A stretch of DNA of 33,942 bases from Acidobacteriota bacterium (GCA_016210925.1 JACQTF010000154.1:1-33942), one strand, 5' to 3'. Counted from the first letter of the stretch, positions 1 through 9,140 are shown. Notes: generated by a model not told the origin, from the sequence alone. Numbers and translations are program-made.

Positions 1-107
1 CCGTGGACCAGCACGAAGCGGCGGCCCTGCCGCCAGAGCTCCGCCAGATCGTCGCAGATCGAGTCCCGATTCAAGCTCGATCCCCCGCCACATTTAATCA
101 CCCACAA
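1..107 (-). CDS. lysZ: N-terminus of [LysW]-aminoadipate/glutamate kinase (ArgB/LysZ-like), truncated by window edge
   Basis: Reverse complement reads (TTG start) LWVIKCGGGSSLNRDSICDDLAELWRQGRRFVLVHG, an amino-acid kinase N-terminus (KCGGGS). It lies directly downstream of lysW-lysX-lysY on the same strand. Not in the ORF track; start could also be GTG at 101. Confidence 0.75.
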   Translation of the reverse strand, partial: MWVIKCGGGSSLNRDSICDDLAELWRQGRRFVLVH

Positions 108-116
108 CTTGCGGTC

Positions 117-205
117 GCTGGTCATTGGTCGCTGGTCATTGGTCATTGGTCATTGGTCATTGGTCAAGTCCACGGTTGACCAATGACTGTTGACCATTGA
201 CTAAT
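117..205. repeat. Heptanucleotide repeat cluster (ggtcatt)n with inverted arm
   Basis: tggtcattggtcattggtcattggtcattggtcaa followed by the inverted form gttgaccaatgactgttgaccattgact. Confidence 0.85.
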
Positions 206-1276
206 TTAGATCGGGTGGAGGCCTGGAAACTCCAGACCTGTCCTCTCGTCCCACCCCATTCGCGCATTGAGAGCCTGGACCCCGTTGCCAGCGGCCCCCT
301 TCATCAAGTTGTCCAGGGCTCCCAGGACGACCAGGCGCCCCGACCGAGGGTCCAGCTCGAACCCCACATCGCAGAAGTTGGAGCCCGCGAGGATCTTCGG
401 CTCCGGGTACCGATAAATCCCCGCTTTGGATTTCGCCAGGCGCACGAAGAATTCTCCCCGGCAGGCCTCTCGGTAGATCTTCCAGAGGTCTTTCTCCGAG
501 AGGTCTTTCTTCAGAAAGACGTGGCTGGTGGTCAGGACTCCGCGTACCGCTTCGATGGCGGTGGCCGTGAAGTGAATGCGGGGAGGGGTGGAGCCGCATG
601 CCAATTCCTGCTCGATCTCTCCCGTGTGCCTGTGACCGGTGGGCGAGAAGGATCGGACCGCGCCGCTCCGCTCGGGATGGTGGGTGGCGAGGGAAGGCTT
701 GCCTCCCGCCGCCGAGGAGCCCACCTTGGCTTCCACGATCACCGAGTCCCGCCTGGCGACATCTTCCCGGAACAGGGGCCATAGGCTCAGAACGGCGCTG
801 GTGGCCAAACAGCCGGCGCCGGAGATGAATCGAGCCTCGCGAATTTGGGCCCGGTGCAGCTCCGGGATGCCGTAGACGAACTGGGCCAGGCGCTCCGGAT
901 CCGGATGTTCGACGCCGTACCACACGGGGTACGCCCGGGGGTCCTTCAAGCGAAAGTCGGCGGAGAGATCCACCAGGACCTCCGCCAGACCTTCCCAGCG
1001 GGAGAGGGATCCCATGGAATGGCCATGGGGCAGGCACAGGAAGAGGACGTGGCACGGGCGAAGATCGTCTTTGGAACAATAGGCAAGGTTCGTGCATCCG
1101 CGCAGGTTGGGGTGCAGGGTCGTGATGGGCTGGCCACGAAAGGTCTCCGAGCTCACCTGTTCCAACTGCACCCTGGGATGTCCCAGGAGCAGGCGGATCA
1201 ACTCGCCCCCAACGTATCCCGAGCCGCCAATGACGCTGGCTGTGATTCGATCCTTCATCCCGCACCTACTTCGCAT
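206..1276 (-). CDS. lysY: [LysW]-aminoadipate/glutamate phosphate reductase (ArgC/LysY family)
   Basis: N-terminus ASVIGGSGYVGGELIRLLLGHP, catalytic-region SGAGCLATSAVLSLWPL, C-terminal LGALDNLMKGAAGNGVQALN; adjacent to lysX/lysW. Confidence 0.9.
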   Translation of the reverse strand: MRSRCGMKDRITASVIGGSGYVGGELIRLLLGHPRVQLEQVSSETFRGQPITTLHPNLRGCTNLAYCSKDDLRPCHVLFLCLPHGHSMGSLSRWEGLAEVLVDLSADFRLKDPRAYPVWYGVEHPDPERLAQFVYGIPELHRAQIREARFISGAGCLATSAVLSLWPLFREDVARRDSVIVEAKVGSSAAGGKPSLATHHPERSGAVRSFSPTGHRHTGEIEQELACGSTPPRIHFTATAIEAVRGVLTTSHVFLKKDLSEKDLWKIYREACRGEFFVRLAKSKAGIYRYPEPKILAGSNFCDVGFELDPRSGRLVVLGALDNLMKGAAGNGVQALNARMGWDERTGLEFPGLHPI

Positions 1277-1361
1277 GAGCTCGTCCGGAGCTCAAGAATG
1301 AGACAAAACTTGAACCTTGCATCCCGTTTTGCCAGGAGCTTGCGACGAAGTAGGTGCGGGG

Positions 1362-2234
1362 TCACGACCGCGCAGTCCTTCCGGCGGGGACGACGGCTCC
1401 CCTCCCGACGGCCAGCGTATGCTCGACGATCCGGTCCTGGATCTCCACGCCCGTCACGTCCAGGGAATTCCGAAATTCCATGGTGTAGTTGACCTCGTTC
1501 ACCAGGAGGCCTTGAGGCGCTTCCAACAAGTCGATGGCCAGGACCCCCCCGCCCACCGCCCGGGCCGCTGCCTGGGAGAGGGCGTGGATTTCCTCGGTCA
1601 CGGGACAGTGAGAAGCGGTCCCCCCTCGGGCCGTATTGGTGATCCAATGGTCCGAGCTGCGGTAGATGGCTGCGATGGTGGCGTCCCCCACCACAAAGGA
1701 GCGAATGTCCCGGCCGGGCTTGTGGATGTATTCCTGGATGTAGAAGATGTGATGATGATAACTGCCGAGCACCTGCTTGTGCTCCAGGACGGCCTCCGCC
1801 GCCTGGCGGTTGTCCACCCTGGCGAGCAGCCTTCCCCAGGACCCGACGGCAGGCTTCAGCACCGCCGGATAGCCCACCTGCTCGATGGCAGCCAGCGCCT
1901 CCAGGATGGAAAACGCCACCAGCGTGCGAGGGGTGGGCACCCCGTGACGGATCAAAGCCTGGGTGGTCAAGAACTTGTTGCCGCAAGTGTCCGCCACTTG
2001 ATAGGCGTTCACCGTAGGGATTCCCCAATCCTCGAAGATCTTCAGGGCGAACAGCGCCACCGAGTGATTGATGCATCTCTCAAGGATGACGTCGAACCGC
2101 GGCGGCGGCTGGTGCAAGTCGAAGAGAAGCTTCCGCGGGTCCAACACTTCATAGGGAATGCCCCGCTTCTGGAAAGCCTGGATCAATAGCTTTTCTTCCT
2201 TGCGGATGACGCTGGCCAAAATCCCGACTTTCAC
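1362..2234 (-). CDS. lysX: LysW ligase, RimK-like ATP-grasp (LysX/ArgX family)
   Basis: ATP-grasp protein with [38 protein letters not shown] and [14 protein letters not shown]; next to lysW. Confidence 0.9.
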   Translation of the reverse strand: MKVGILASVIRKEEKLLIQAFQKRGIPYEVLDPRKLLFDLHQPPPRFDVILERCINHSVALFALKIFEDWGIPTVNAYQVADTCGNKFLTTQALIRHGVPTPRTLVAFSILEALAAIEQVGYPAVLKPAVGSWGRLLARVDNRQAAEAVLEHKQVLGSYHHHIFYIQEYIHKPGRDIRSFVVGDATIAAIYRSSDHWITNTARGGTASHCPVTEEIHALSQAAARAVGGGVLAIDLLEAPQGLLVNEVNYTMEFRNSLDVTGVEIQDRIVEHTLAVGRGAVVPAGRTARS

Positions 2235-2246
2235 GTAGGCTCCTTG

Positions 2247-2310
2247 TTTAGTTCTCAGTTTTCAGTTTTCAGTTCAAACTGAGAACTGACGACTGAAAAC
2301 TGACAACTGT
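2247..2310. repeat. Heptad repeat with inverted symmetry (cagtttt / aaaactg)
   Basis: ttagttctcagttttcagttttcagttcaaactgagaactgacgactgaaaactgacaactg, between lysW and lysX. Confidence 0.8.
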
Positions 2311-2312
2311 TC

Positions 2313-2474
2313 TTACTCGCCCCAGTCTTCTTCCACCTTGGGCGCCGGCTCAAAGGCCAGAGGATCCACCGTGATCACCTCCAGCTCGGTGCCGCAATCC
2401 ACGCAGTGCACCAGCTCGCCCACTTCCGGCGATTCCACCGCGACCTCGGCATCGCATTCGGGACAGTTGCCCAT
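2313..2474 (-). CDS. lysW: Amino-group carrier protein LysW (53 aa)
   Basis: Hand translation of the reverse complement: MGNCPECDAEVAVESPEVGELVHCVDCGTELEVITVDPLAFEPAPKVEEDWGE*. CxxC...CxxC zinc motifs and C-terminal EDWGE are diagnostic. Below the length cutoff of the supplied track. Confidence 0.95.
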   Translation of the reverse strand: MGNCPECDAEVAVESPEVGELVHCVDCGTELEVITVDPLAFEPAPKVEEDWGE

Positions 2475-2485
2475 TCTGAACTCCT

Positions 2486-2563
2486 TTTGTAGTTGTCAGT
2501 TTTCAGTTCTCAGTTTTCAGTTTTGGGTTTTAACTGACAACTGATAACTGACCACTGACCACT
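2486..2563. repeat. Heptad repeat with inverted symmetry
   Basis: tttgtagttgtcagttttcagttctcagttttcag...taactgacaactgataactgaccactgaccact, between terminator and lysW. Confidence 0.8.
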
Positions 2564-2603
2564 AAAATAAAAAACCTGCTGGGTAGCTGAGTGTACCAGC
2601 AGG
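2564..2603 (-). terminator. Intrinsic terminator / expression platform of the riboswitch
   Basis: Minus strand CCTGCTGG-tacactcagcta-CCCAGCAGG-TTTTTTATTTT: GC-rich hairpin plus U-tract immediately downstream of the aptamer and upstream of lysW. Confidence 0.85.
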
Positions 2604-2610
2604 CTGGCTA

Positions 2611-2850
2611 CGCGCGGGAGCGCTCCATCCTTTCCGGATGACAGTCTGCATGCTGTTCACATGCAGCCCAACAGAAGCGCCTCAAGGATGCGCCCTGTTT
2701 CGGCGATGGCACCTTTCGCCCCACACCTAACCTCTAGTCATTGGTCAACGGTCAATCGCCAAGAGTGAATTTCACGAATGACGAATGATCATTGACCAGA
2801 GGTTAGGTGCGGGGCTACTCTTTGACATCGCGCCTCTACCCACGAGCACC
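2611..2850 (-). promoter_or_regulatory. Lysine riboswitch (L-box) aptamer with enlarged P2
   Basis: Minus strand carries L-box-like core blocks: GGGTAGAGGCGCG...AAGAGTAG; GCGAAAGGTGCCATCGCCGAAACAG; CTGTTGGGCTGCATGTGAACAGCATGCAGACTGTCATCCGGAAAGGATGGAGCG. Helices by eye: P1 CGTGGG/CCCGCG; P2 CCCCGCACCTAACCTCT/AGAGGTTAGGTGTGGGG; P3 AACAG/CTGTT; P4 CTGCATG/CATGCAG; P5 CATCC/GGATG. Confidence 0.85.
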
Positions 2851-2892
2851 TTTTTAGCAACCTTGCAGAGGGGTGTCAAGGGAAAAGGCTGT

Positions 2893-3957
2893 TTAGGGCG
2901 ATCGAAGCTCTTCTCGGGCGCGCTCGTAAAGCCGTTCGATTCCCGTCAACGTATTGTTATGCGTGGGCTTGTACAGGGCTTCCAGCTGAGTCCGTGCCTG
3001 TTTGGATGTGGGTCCGTTCAGAACGTACGCTTTTGCGAAGGCCGCCATGGCCGGCTCCCCCTGGCTCAACTGCCAGTAACAAAAGCCAAGCCGGAAGTAG
3101 GCGTGATCGTTGTGCTTGTCGTACTTGAGGGAGTTTTGAAACTGGGCCATGGCCTGTTGGAACTGGCTTCTCACGAAGGCCTCCTCCCCGAGCACGCGGT
3201 AGCAAAGGGCCCGTTGTTTGTCCCATTCCCCAGAGCCTTTGCCCGGGGTCTCCACGGCCTTCAGCGCCTGCCGGGCGTAGCGCGAAGCCTCCGGCAGATT
3301 ATTTTGGGTGGCATAGACTCGAACCAGTTCCATCAGCATCGGAAGATTGTCCGGATCATGCCGCAAGGTCTTGTTGGCCCACTCCACGAATTTCGGAGCG
3401 TTTCCAATGTCGTTATAGATCTTGGCCACGGAATACGCGGTGTCGGCATTGGGCATCTGGGCGTAAAGCTGCTGGGCGAACTCCACAAATTTCGCCTGGT
3501 TTCCCATCTTTTGGTACGCCTCGGTGGCTAGGCCAAGGAAAATGTCGTAGCTTTTCCCCTGGTAGAATTTCTTGCCCGCTTTTTGCAGGTCCGCATCCAG
3601 TCCCGCCGTAAAAGAAGCACCCAGTTGGAGAAACTTCTCGGATCCCCGTGCCACGGCCTGATGGTTCTGCTGCTTCCGGTAATCGGCAAGTGCCTGGATG
3701 TAGACGTTCAACACGTGGCTGCGGAGCATGTTCGAGGAGGAGGACTTCAGAAAGTTGGCCATGCGGGTCTCGCGCTGGGCCGGGTTCGATTCCTGTGTGG
3801 CACTTTGAAATTCGGCATACTCTTCTTGCGAGTAGTCTGCCTCATCTTGAAGGGCAGGGAAGGCGTGCGCCCCACTGCAGGCAAGGGCCAAGAGCAGGGC
3901 CGCCCAGCCGGCCGGCCTTCTGGACTGCCTCGGGTGACCGTTCTCAACTTCGACCAT
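2893..3957 (-). CDS. Secreted TPR-repeat protein
   Basis: Signal-like N-terminus (WAALLLALACSGAHAFP) and multiple TPR-like helices (NDHAYFRLGFCYWQLSQGEPAMAAFAKAYVLNG). Confidence 0.7.
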   Translation of the reverse strand: MVEVENGHPRQSRRPAGWAALLLALACSGAHAFPALQDEADYSQEEYAEFQSATQESNPAQRETRMANFLKSSSSNMLRSHVLNVYIQALADYRKQQNHQAVARGSEKFLQLGASFTAGLDADLQKAGKKFYQGKSYDIFLGLATEAYQKMGNQAKFVEFAQQLYAQMPNADTAYSVAKIYNDIGNAPKFVEWANKTLRHDPDNLPMLMELVRVYATQNNLPEASRYARQALKAVETPGKGSGEWDKQRALCYRVLGEEAFVRSQFQQAMAQFQNSLKYDKHNDHAYFRLGFCYWQLSQGEPAMAAFAKAYVLNGPTSKQARTQLEALYKPTHNNTLTGIERLYERAREELRSP

Positions 3958-4035
3958 AAGATACCTCCCTTGTTGGGGAATCCATTATACACCGGGTCGC
4001 GGGTGGAAAAATCATTTTCAGGGGGTCTCTCCGGC

Positions 4036-6270
4036 TCAGAAATCGAATAGACGCGTGTATTTGACCAGCAAGGCCCGGTTCAGGATTCCGGGGACGCCTT
4101 CCAAGGTGTCGTAACGTTCATTGTAGACCACGAAAAGGCCCGTTCCCGAAGTCCGGATGAATCCCACTCGGATGTTGGATGTGAACAGGTGAAACCGGTC
4201 GTTGTACTGCAGCAGGGCCTGGACGAAGTGGCGAGGGCTAAACGAATAGTTAAAATTGATGCCCACCAGGTTGGTGACGAAATCTTCATGGGGAAGGTCC
4301 ACGTCGTTGCGATCGTACCGGACCGTGACCTTGAGTTTCGCCCCGTGGCGGAAACCGGTGTCGCTTTCCACCACCCGGCGCTTGCCGTCGTAGAAACCCT
4401 GGATCGAGTAAGTGCCGGCGAAGAAGACCCGGGCACTGGGATCGCTGATGTAGTTCAGAGTCCACTCGCCCCAACTGTATCGACCGGCCGGGAGCGTCAC
4501 CCCGGGAAACACCTGGAAGGGCAAGATCAGGCGTTCGAACTTTCGGTTGTGGGCCAGGCCAATCTCGCCGCCGTCCTGCAGACCCACTTCGAAATCGTAG
4601 TGCTGCATCTGGCTTTCCTTGAACCCGGCCAGGTTGTAATACGTGGTCCAGGACGTGTGGGGACGGAACTGGCGAATCCATCTGTTCTTGGGCTCAGCGT
4701 TGAACTGGACCTGCACCTGCGGCCGGCGGAACCCCCGCCGGGGAACGAAGCCCACTTCGGCGTTGAAGTTTTCCTGAACCTCGGTGTAGCCGGCCTTGAT
4801 GATCCACCTGTCGCCGGTATAGTCGGCGAAAAGGTTACCCGCCCAATCCCGATCGGGCCTTCCCGGGGTGGCGCTCCGTGCCAAAAAAGCGGAGATCATC
4901 CCGTCCTTGCGGACTTCCAGGCGGCCGTCCACCCCCCAGACCCGGTTGTGATCCCCCTCGCGATCGGTGGCTTGCCGGTTGACGAAAATGAATCCCATGT
5001 TGGAACGCTGCCCGAATTCATGCTTCAGGCGCCCCACGAGAAAATTGTTGGCGGGTGCCACGTCTTCCACCTCTTCCGTCTGCATGTCCAGGAAACCCAC
5101 CTGGGTGTGTCCCAGCTTTCCGGTCAGCCGCGTGCCGGCCTCAATGGGAATCCCGATGCCACCTGGCCCAATGCCGATGCGTCGGGAGAAAAAGATATCA
5201 GCCGTCTGTCCAACCCCGAATTGAAACAGCCCGGCGTTCTCGAGAAAAAATGGGCGCTTCTCAGGAAAAAACAGGTCGAATCGCGTGAGGTTCACCTGCT
5301 CTTCGTCCACTTCCACCTGAGCGAAGTCGGTATTGATGGTCCCATCCAGGGTCAAGTTGGGGGTCAGGCTGTACTTGATGTCGAGGCCCACGTCTCGTTT
5401 TGCCCGGGTTCTGGAAGAGGATGCGGTGTAGTCGGTTTGGAACCCCCCCAGCGCATAGGGGGTGAATTTCAAATTTCGAGGAGTGGAAAGAACCAATCCT
5501 TCCAGGCGGCCCGCCAGGGAGACTCGATAGATGTTGTAGGATCGTGGGATAGGCGCCCAAAAGGACTGTTCGTTCTTGCGGCGAACGTTGCGCATGAAGT
5601 TGACGCCCCACTGCGTCTTGGATGTGGTGTAGCGGAGCGTCTTGAAGGGAATTTCCACCTCTGCCTCCCAACCCCGGGAGGTCAGGGCCGCCCGCACGGT
5701 CCATGCGCCGTCCCAGTTCAGGTTGAACCCGCTGATGGTACCCCTCTGGCTGGTGGTCTGCTGGCGGCTGGGGCTGATGAAACCTCCCCCGCCACGACCC
5801 TCACCGGTGATCTGGCCGTCGTACTCCAGCCCCAGCGGATTCGTGCCGAACAGAAATGCGTTCTGGTCGTCGTCGTACGTGTCCAGGAGAATTAAGATGG
5901 AGTCGGTATCGTTCAGATCGCCGTCCCGCCGGCCCTGGGTCACCACAATTTGATCGGGCTGTGAGTCCCAGCAGATCACGCCGACATAAAGCTTGTCCTT
6001 CGTGAAGAGGATCCGGACCTCCGTCTTTTCCGTGGCGGGCTCTCCCTCGTTGGGCTGGTTTTGGGTGAAGCCGGTGGCCGGCTCTGCAGCCTGCCAGAAT
6101 TCTTCCTGGAGCCGGCCATCGAGCGTGATCTCCCCTGTCAGGGGAAAGGCCCGCATCGCCGGTTGGGAATTGACGGTATCCGGGGAGCCCGCGGCGAAGA
6201 GGTTTACGATGAAGCTCGCCAGCAGGATCGGGACGAAGCCAAAAGGTGGGGGTACCTGGACCATGGGCAA
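4036..6270 (-). CDS. CBM9-like domain / DUF5916-type outer-membrane protein
   Basis: N-terminal GEITLDGRLQEEFWQAAEPATGFTQNQPNEGEPATEKTEVRILFTKDKLYVGVICWDSQPD; beta-barrel-like C-terminus with FPEKRPFFLENAGLFQFG. Confidence 0.8.
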   Translation of the reverse strand: MPMVQVPPPFGFVPILLASFIVNLFAAGSPDTVNSQPAMRAFPLTGEITLDGRLQEEFWQAAEPATGFTQNQPNEGEPATEKTEVRILFTKDKLYVGVICWDSQPDQIVVTQGRRDGDLNDTDSILILLDTYDDDQNAFLFGTNPLGLEYDGQITGEGRGGGGFISPSRQQTTSQRGTISGFNLNWDGAWTVRAALTSRGWEAEVEIPFKTLRYTTSKTQWGVNFMRNVRRKNEQSFWAPIPRSYNIYRVSLAGRLEGLVLSTPRNLKFTPYALGGFQTDYTASSSRTRAKRDVGLDIKYSLTPNLTLDGTINTDFAQVEVDEEQVNLTRFDLFFPEKRPFFLENAGLFQFGVGQTADIFFSRRIGIGPGGIGIPIEAGTRLTGKLGHTQVGFLDMQTEEVEDVAPANNFLVGRLKHEFGQRSNMGFIFVNRQATDREGDHNRVWGVDGRLEVRKDGMISAFLARSATPGRPDRDWAGNLFADYTGDRWIIKAGYTEVQENFNAEVGFVPRRGFRRPQVQVQFNAEPKNRWIRQFRPHTSWTTYYNLAGFKESQMQHYDFEVGLQDGGEIGLAHNRKFERLILPFQVFPGVTLPAGRYSWGEWTLNYISDPSARVFFAGTYSIQGFYDGKRRVVESDTGFRHGAKLKVTVRYDRNDVDLPHEDFVTNLVGINFNYSFSPRHFVQALLQYNDRFHLFTSNIRVGFIRTSGTGLFVVYNERYDTLEGVPGILNRALLVKYTRLFDF

Positions 6271-6341
6271 AAGGGGTACGTTCTTCGGGCAGTTGTTGTT
6301 TCAACCCGAAACCCTGGGCCTTGGGCCCAGCCTGAAACTCG

Positions 6342-6410
6342 GCGAATAAAAGCGTTTCAGGTCTTGAGTTTCGGAGTTTCAGGTTTCAGGTTTCCCAGTT
6401 TCAGGTTTCA
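6342..6410. repeat. Heptad repeat (caggttt)n
   Basis: gcgtttcaggtcttgagtttcggagtttcaggtttcaggtttcccagtttcaggtttca in the intergenic gap. Confidence 0.65.
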
Positions 6411-8057
6411 AGAGGCGGCCTGCTGTCGCAGCACCGCGCGCCGGATCTTCCCCGTTTCCGTCTTGGGCAACTCCTGGACGAACTCGATGGACCGGGGATA
6501 GGCATAGGCCGCCAAGCTCTTCCGTACATGCTCCTGGAGTTCCTTTACCAGGTCATCCGAGGGCCGAGCCTCTTTCGTAAGGACCACGTACGCCTTCACG
6601 ATATGCCCTCGTTCAGGGTCCGGGCTGGCCACCGCAGCGGCCTCCGCGACAGCCGGGTGCTCGATGAGCGCACTCTCCACCTCGAAGGGTCCGATGCGGT
6701 AGCCCGCGCTGATGATGACATCATCAGCGCGACCCTGGAACCAAACGTAGCCTTCTTCGTCCTGATTGGCAAGGTCCCGGGTGTGAAACCAGGGCCCTCC
6801 GAACACCTCTTGGGTATCTGCAGGGCGTTTCCAATAACCCAACGGGTAATGGGGATTGGAGCGGGCCTTCAGGCAGATCTCTCCCACGGCTCCTGGCTGC
6901 ACCGGCTGTTCGTCCGGTCCCAGAAGGGCGACCTCCCATCCCGGCAATGGGCGCCCCATGGAGCCCGGCTTGACCTCCATGGACGGGAAATTCCCACAGA
7001 GGGGGTAACTTTCCGTCAGGCCGTAAAAGTCGAAGATGGGGATTTCCCAGACCTCCCGGGACCACCGGATGACCTCGGGGTTGAGCGGTTCCCCGGCGCT
7101 GCAGGCCACTCGCAAGTGGACCGGATAGCGCCCCGGGTCCGGGACCTGCATCATCATGCGCAAAGCGGTGGGAGTCGCGAAGAGATTTTTCACCGGATAT
7201 TTGTTCAGCAAATAAAACGCCTTCTCCGGGTCAAACTTTCCCGGGCTGTTGTAAGCGAGGACGGTTGCACCATACTTCCACGGTCCCAGGAATCCGGGGA
7301 TGATGCCGGCGATCCAGGCCCATTCCCCGGTGGACCAGAAGAGCTCGTCGCCGCGGATGTCATGGCAGAACTCCAGCTCGTTGTGGGCGAGCAAATAGCG
7401 GTGGGCGTGGAGAATGCCCTTCGCCTGCCCCGTCGTTCCCGAGCTGTAATAGATCTGGGCCGGGTCCTGGGAAGTGGTGCGCACGTCCACCTGCCGGTCC
7501 GAGGCCTGCTCCAGAAGCTCGGAGAAGCTCAGCCAGTTCCCGCTGGAACGGGGCAGGTCCACAATGACGCCCTTTTGAAGCTCTTCCACCTCCTGGTGCA
7601 GGCCGTCGAACTTTTCAAGGTTCTCCTGGTTGGTGAAAATGACCTTGGGCCCGCTGTCCAGAACCCGGTGCCGAACCCCATCCTTTCCATAAAGGGATGA
7701 AAGCGAGATGAGAATCGCGCCGGCTTTGTAGACGCCCAGAAAAATGGCTACTGCCTCAGGGAGCCTCGGCAACAAAACCACCACCCGGTCTCCTTTCCGG
7801 ACTCCCAACCCTTCCAGCAGATGGGCCACCCGGTTGGAGAGACGGCTGAAGTCCTGGAAACTCAGGACCCGGACCTGGCCGTCGTGGTTTTCCCAAATCA
7901 TGGCCGTCCGGTTGGGGTCGTGCTTCTCACACACGTCCCAGGCGATGTTGTAGTTTTCCGGGACCTCCCACCGGAATTGGTGGCACATCTCCGGATACGG
8001 CCCCGTGGTATAGCGACGGTAGTTCATGCGGATCCCCCCAAACCCGTCAAAGGTCAC
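6408..8057 (-). CDS. AMP-dependent acyl-CoA synthetase (acetyl/medium-chain type)
   Basis: Motifs YYSSGTTGQAKGILHAHR, DFYGLTESYP, WFHTRDLANQDEEGYVWFQGRADDVIISAGYRIGPFEVE, PKTETGKIRRAVLR. Confidence 0.92.
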   Translation of the reverse strand: MTFDGFGGIRMNYRRYTTGPYPEMCHQFRWEVPENYNIAWDVCEKHDPNRTAMIWENHDGQVRVLSFQDFSRLSNRVAHLLEGLGVRKGDRVVVLLPRLPEAVAIFLGVYKAGAILISLSSLYGKDGVRHRVLDSGPKVIFTNQENLEKFDGLHQEVEELQKGVIVDLPRSSGNWLSFSELLEQASDRQVDVRTTSQDPAQIYYSSGTTGQAKGILHAHRYLLAHNELEFCHDIRGDELFWSTGEWAWIAGIIPGFLGPWKYGATVLAYNSPGKFDPEKAFYLLNKYPVKNLFATPTALRMMMQVPDPGRYPVHLRVACSAGEPLNPEVIRWSREVWEIPIFDFYGLTESYPLCGNFPSMEVKPGSMGRPLPGWEVALLGPDEQPVQPGAVGEICLKARSNPHYPLGYWKRPADTQEVFGGPWFHTRDLANQDEEGYVWFQGRADDVIISAGYRIGPFEVESALIEHPAVAEAAAVASPDPERGHIVKAYVVLTKEARPSDDLVKELQEHVRKSLAAYAYPRSIEFVQELPKTETGKIRRAVLRQQAAS

Positions 8058-8127
8058 TGGTCATTGGTCAACGGTCAACGGTCAATCGTCGCGACCGTTT
8101 TACGATTGACGGTTGACCAAATGCTAA
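8052..8127. repeat. Heptad repeat with inverted symmetry
   Basis: ggtcactggtcattggtcaacggtcaacggtcaatcg ... cgattgacggttgaccaaatg. Confidence 0.8.
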
Positions 8128-9119
8128 AAGTCCACCCGTGCTCCGATCCCGAGTTCCCGGGCTCTCTGGTACACGTGCTGGGCCACAGCCATGTCCTGGA
8201 TCGAGAGTCCACTGGCGACGAACACCGTCACTTCATCGGCCGACTGCCGTCCCCGTTTGTGCCCCAGGAGAATCTCTCCCAATTGCGCGTACACCTGGGA
8301 GCGGTTCAGCTTGCCTTGCTGGAGGGCCACCTGGATACCCCCGATGCGGGATGTTTGTTCCAGGTAGTCCACCACGAGGCGGGAGCGCGCGAACAGTTCG
8401 GCGGGGAGCTCTTCCCTGCCGGGGACGCTCACGCCAATGGAAGTGACGTGAGTGCCGGGGCGGACCCACTCGTTTTTCAAGACGGGTACCGTTGAAGTGG
8501 TGGCGGTGATCACGAGCCTGGCCTCCTCCACCAGGCGGTGCGGATCGGGGCATGGCTCGAGCGGGAATCGGATGCGGCCCTCCAGGCGGTCCACGAGCCC
8601 CTCGGCTCTGCCCTCCCAGGGATCATGGACCTGAGCGTTCCGGACCCTGACCACCTCTTGCAGACCTAGCAACTGCGTCTCGGCTTGAGGACCTGCGCCC
8701 AGGAGCCCCACGGTGAGGGGCCCATCCGCAGCCAGCTCACGCGCAGCGAGGGCGCCGATTGCCCCCGTTCTCATCATCGTGATGTACGTGGCATCCATGA
8801 AAGCCTGCGCGCGCCCCGTCCGGGGATCCACCAGCACCAGGCTGGCCAGCGTGCGGGGAAGCCCGTAGGTTTCCACGTTGTCCTCGAACGCGCCCACGAG
8901 TTTCACTCCTGCGGCATCCATCCCCTCCACGTAGGCCGGCATCAATCCCACCTTGCCTTTGTAGCGAGGCATATCCAGGTAGCGCCGTTCCAGGAGCTGG
9001 GCCCGGCCCCTTTGAAGCTCTTTCAAAGCTTCCTCCACGGCCCGGATGGCATCGGCCATGGTGAGCACTTCCCGGACAGCCGCGTCGTTCAACACCAGAA
9101 GTGGTTCTTTCATACCCAA
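8124..9119 (-). CDS. Ornithine cyclodeaminase / mu-crystallin family protein
   Basis: FMDATYITMMRTGAIGALAARELAADGPLTVGLLGAGPQAETQLLGL; VITATTSTVPVLKNEWVRPGTHVTSIGV. Confidence 0.88.
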   Translation of the reverse strand: MGMKEPLLVLNDAAVREVLTMADAIRAVEEALKELQRGRAQLLERRYLDMPRYKGKVGLMPAYVEGMDAAGVKLVGAFEDNVETYGLPRTLASLVLVDPRTGRAQAFMDATYITMMRTGAIGALAARELAADGPLTVGLLGAGPQAETQLLGLQEVVRVRNAQVHDPWEGRAEGLVDRLEGRIRFPLEPCPDPHRLVEEARLVITATTSTVPVLKNEWVRPGTHVTSIGVSVPGREELPAELFARSRLVVDYLEQTSRIGGIQVALQQGKLNRSQVYAQLGEILLGHKRGRQSADEVTVFVASGLSIQDMAVAQHVYQRARELGIGARVDF

Positions 9120-9140
9120 TCACCCCTTGCGCGCACAGCG

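Noticed and set aside
117-205. Possible CRISPR-like array from regularly repeated units
   Set aside because: Units are contiguous 7-mers without spacers, with an inverted arm and no cas genes nearby.
201-1265. 354-aa alternative minus-strand frame over lysY
   Set aside because: Shifted frame of the clearly recognisable LysY/ArgC protein; low-complexity Pro/Arg/Gly composition.
2785-3531. 248-aa plus-strand ORF starting inside the riboswitch region
   Set aside because: Overlaps the riboswitch and is antisense to the TPR gene; no family signal.
4189-5895. 568-aa plus-strand ORF
   Set aside because: Antisense shadow of the well-supported DUF5916-type gene; composition is typical of a GC-rich antisense frame with no recognisable motif.
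6310-6335. Short palindrome ctgggccttgggcccag as a possible terminator of an upstream gene
   Set aside because: No adjacent U-tract, and it sits upstream of a minus-strand gene rather than after a gene end; insufficient support.
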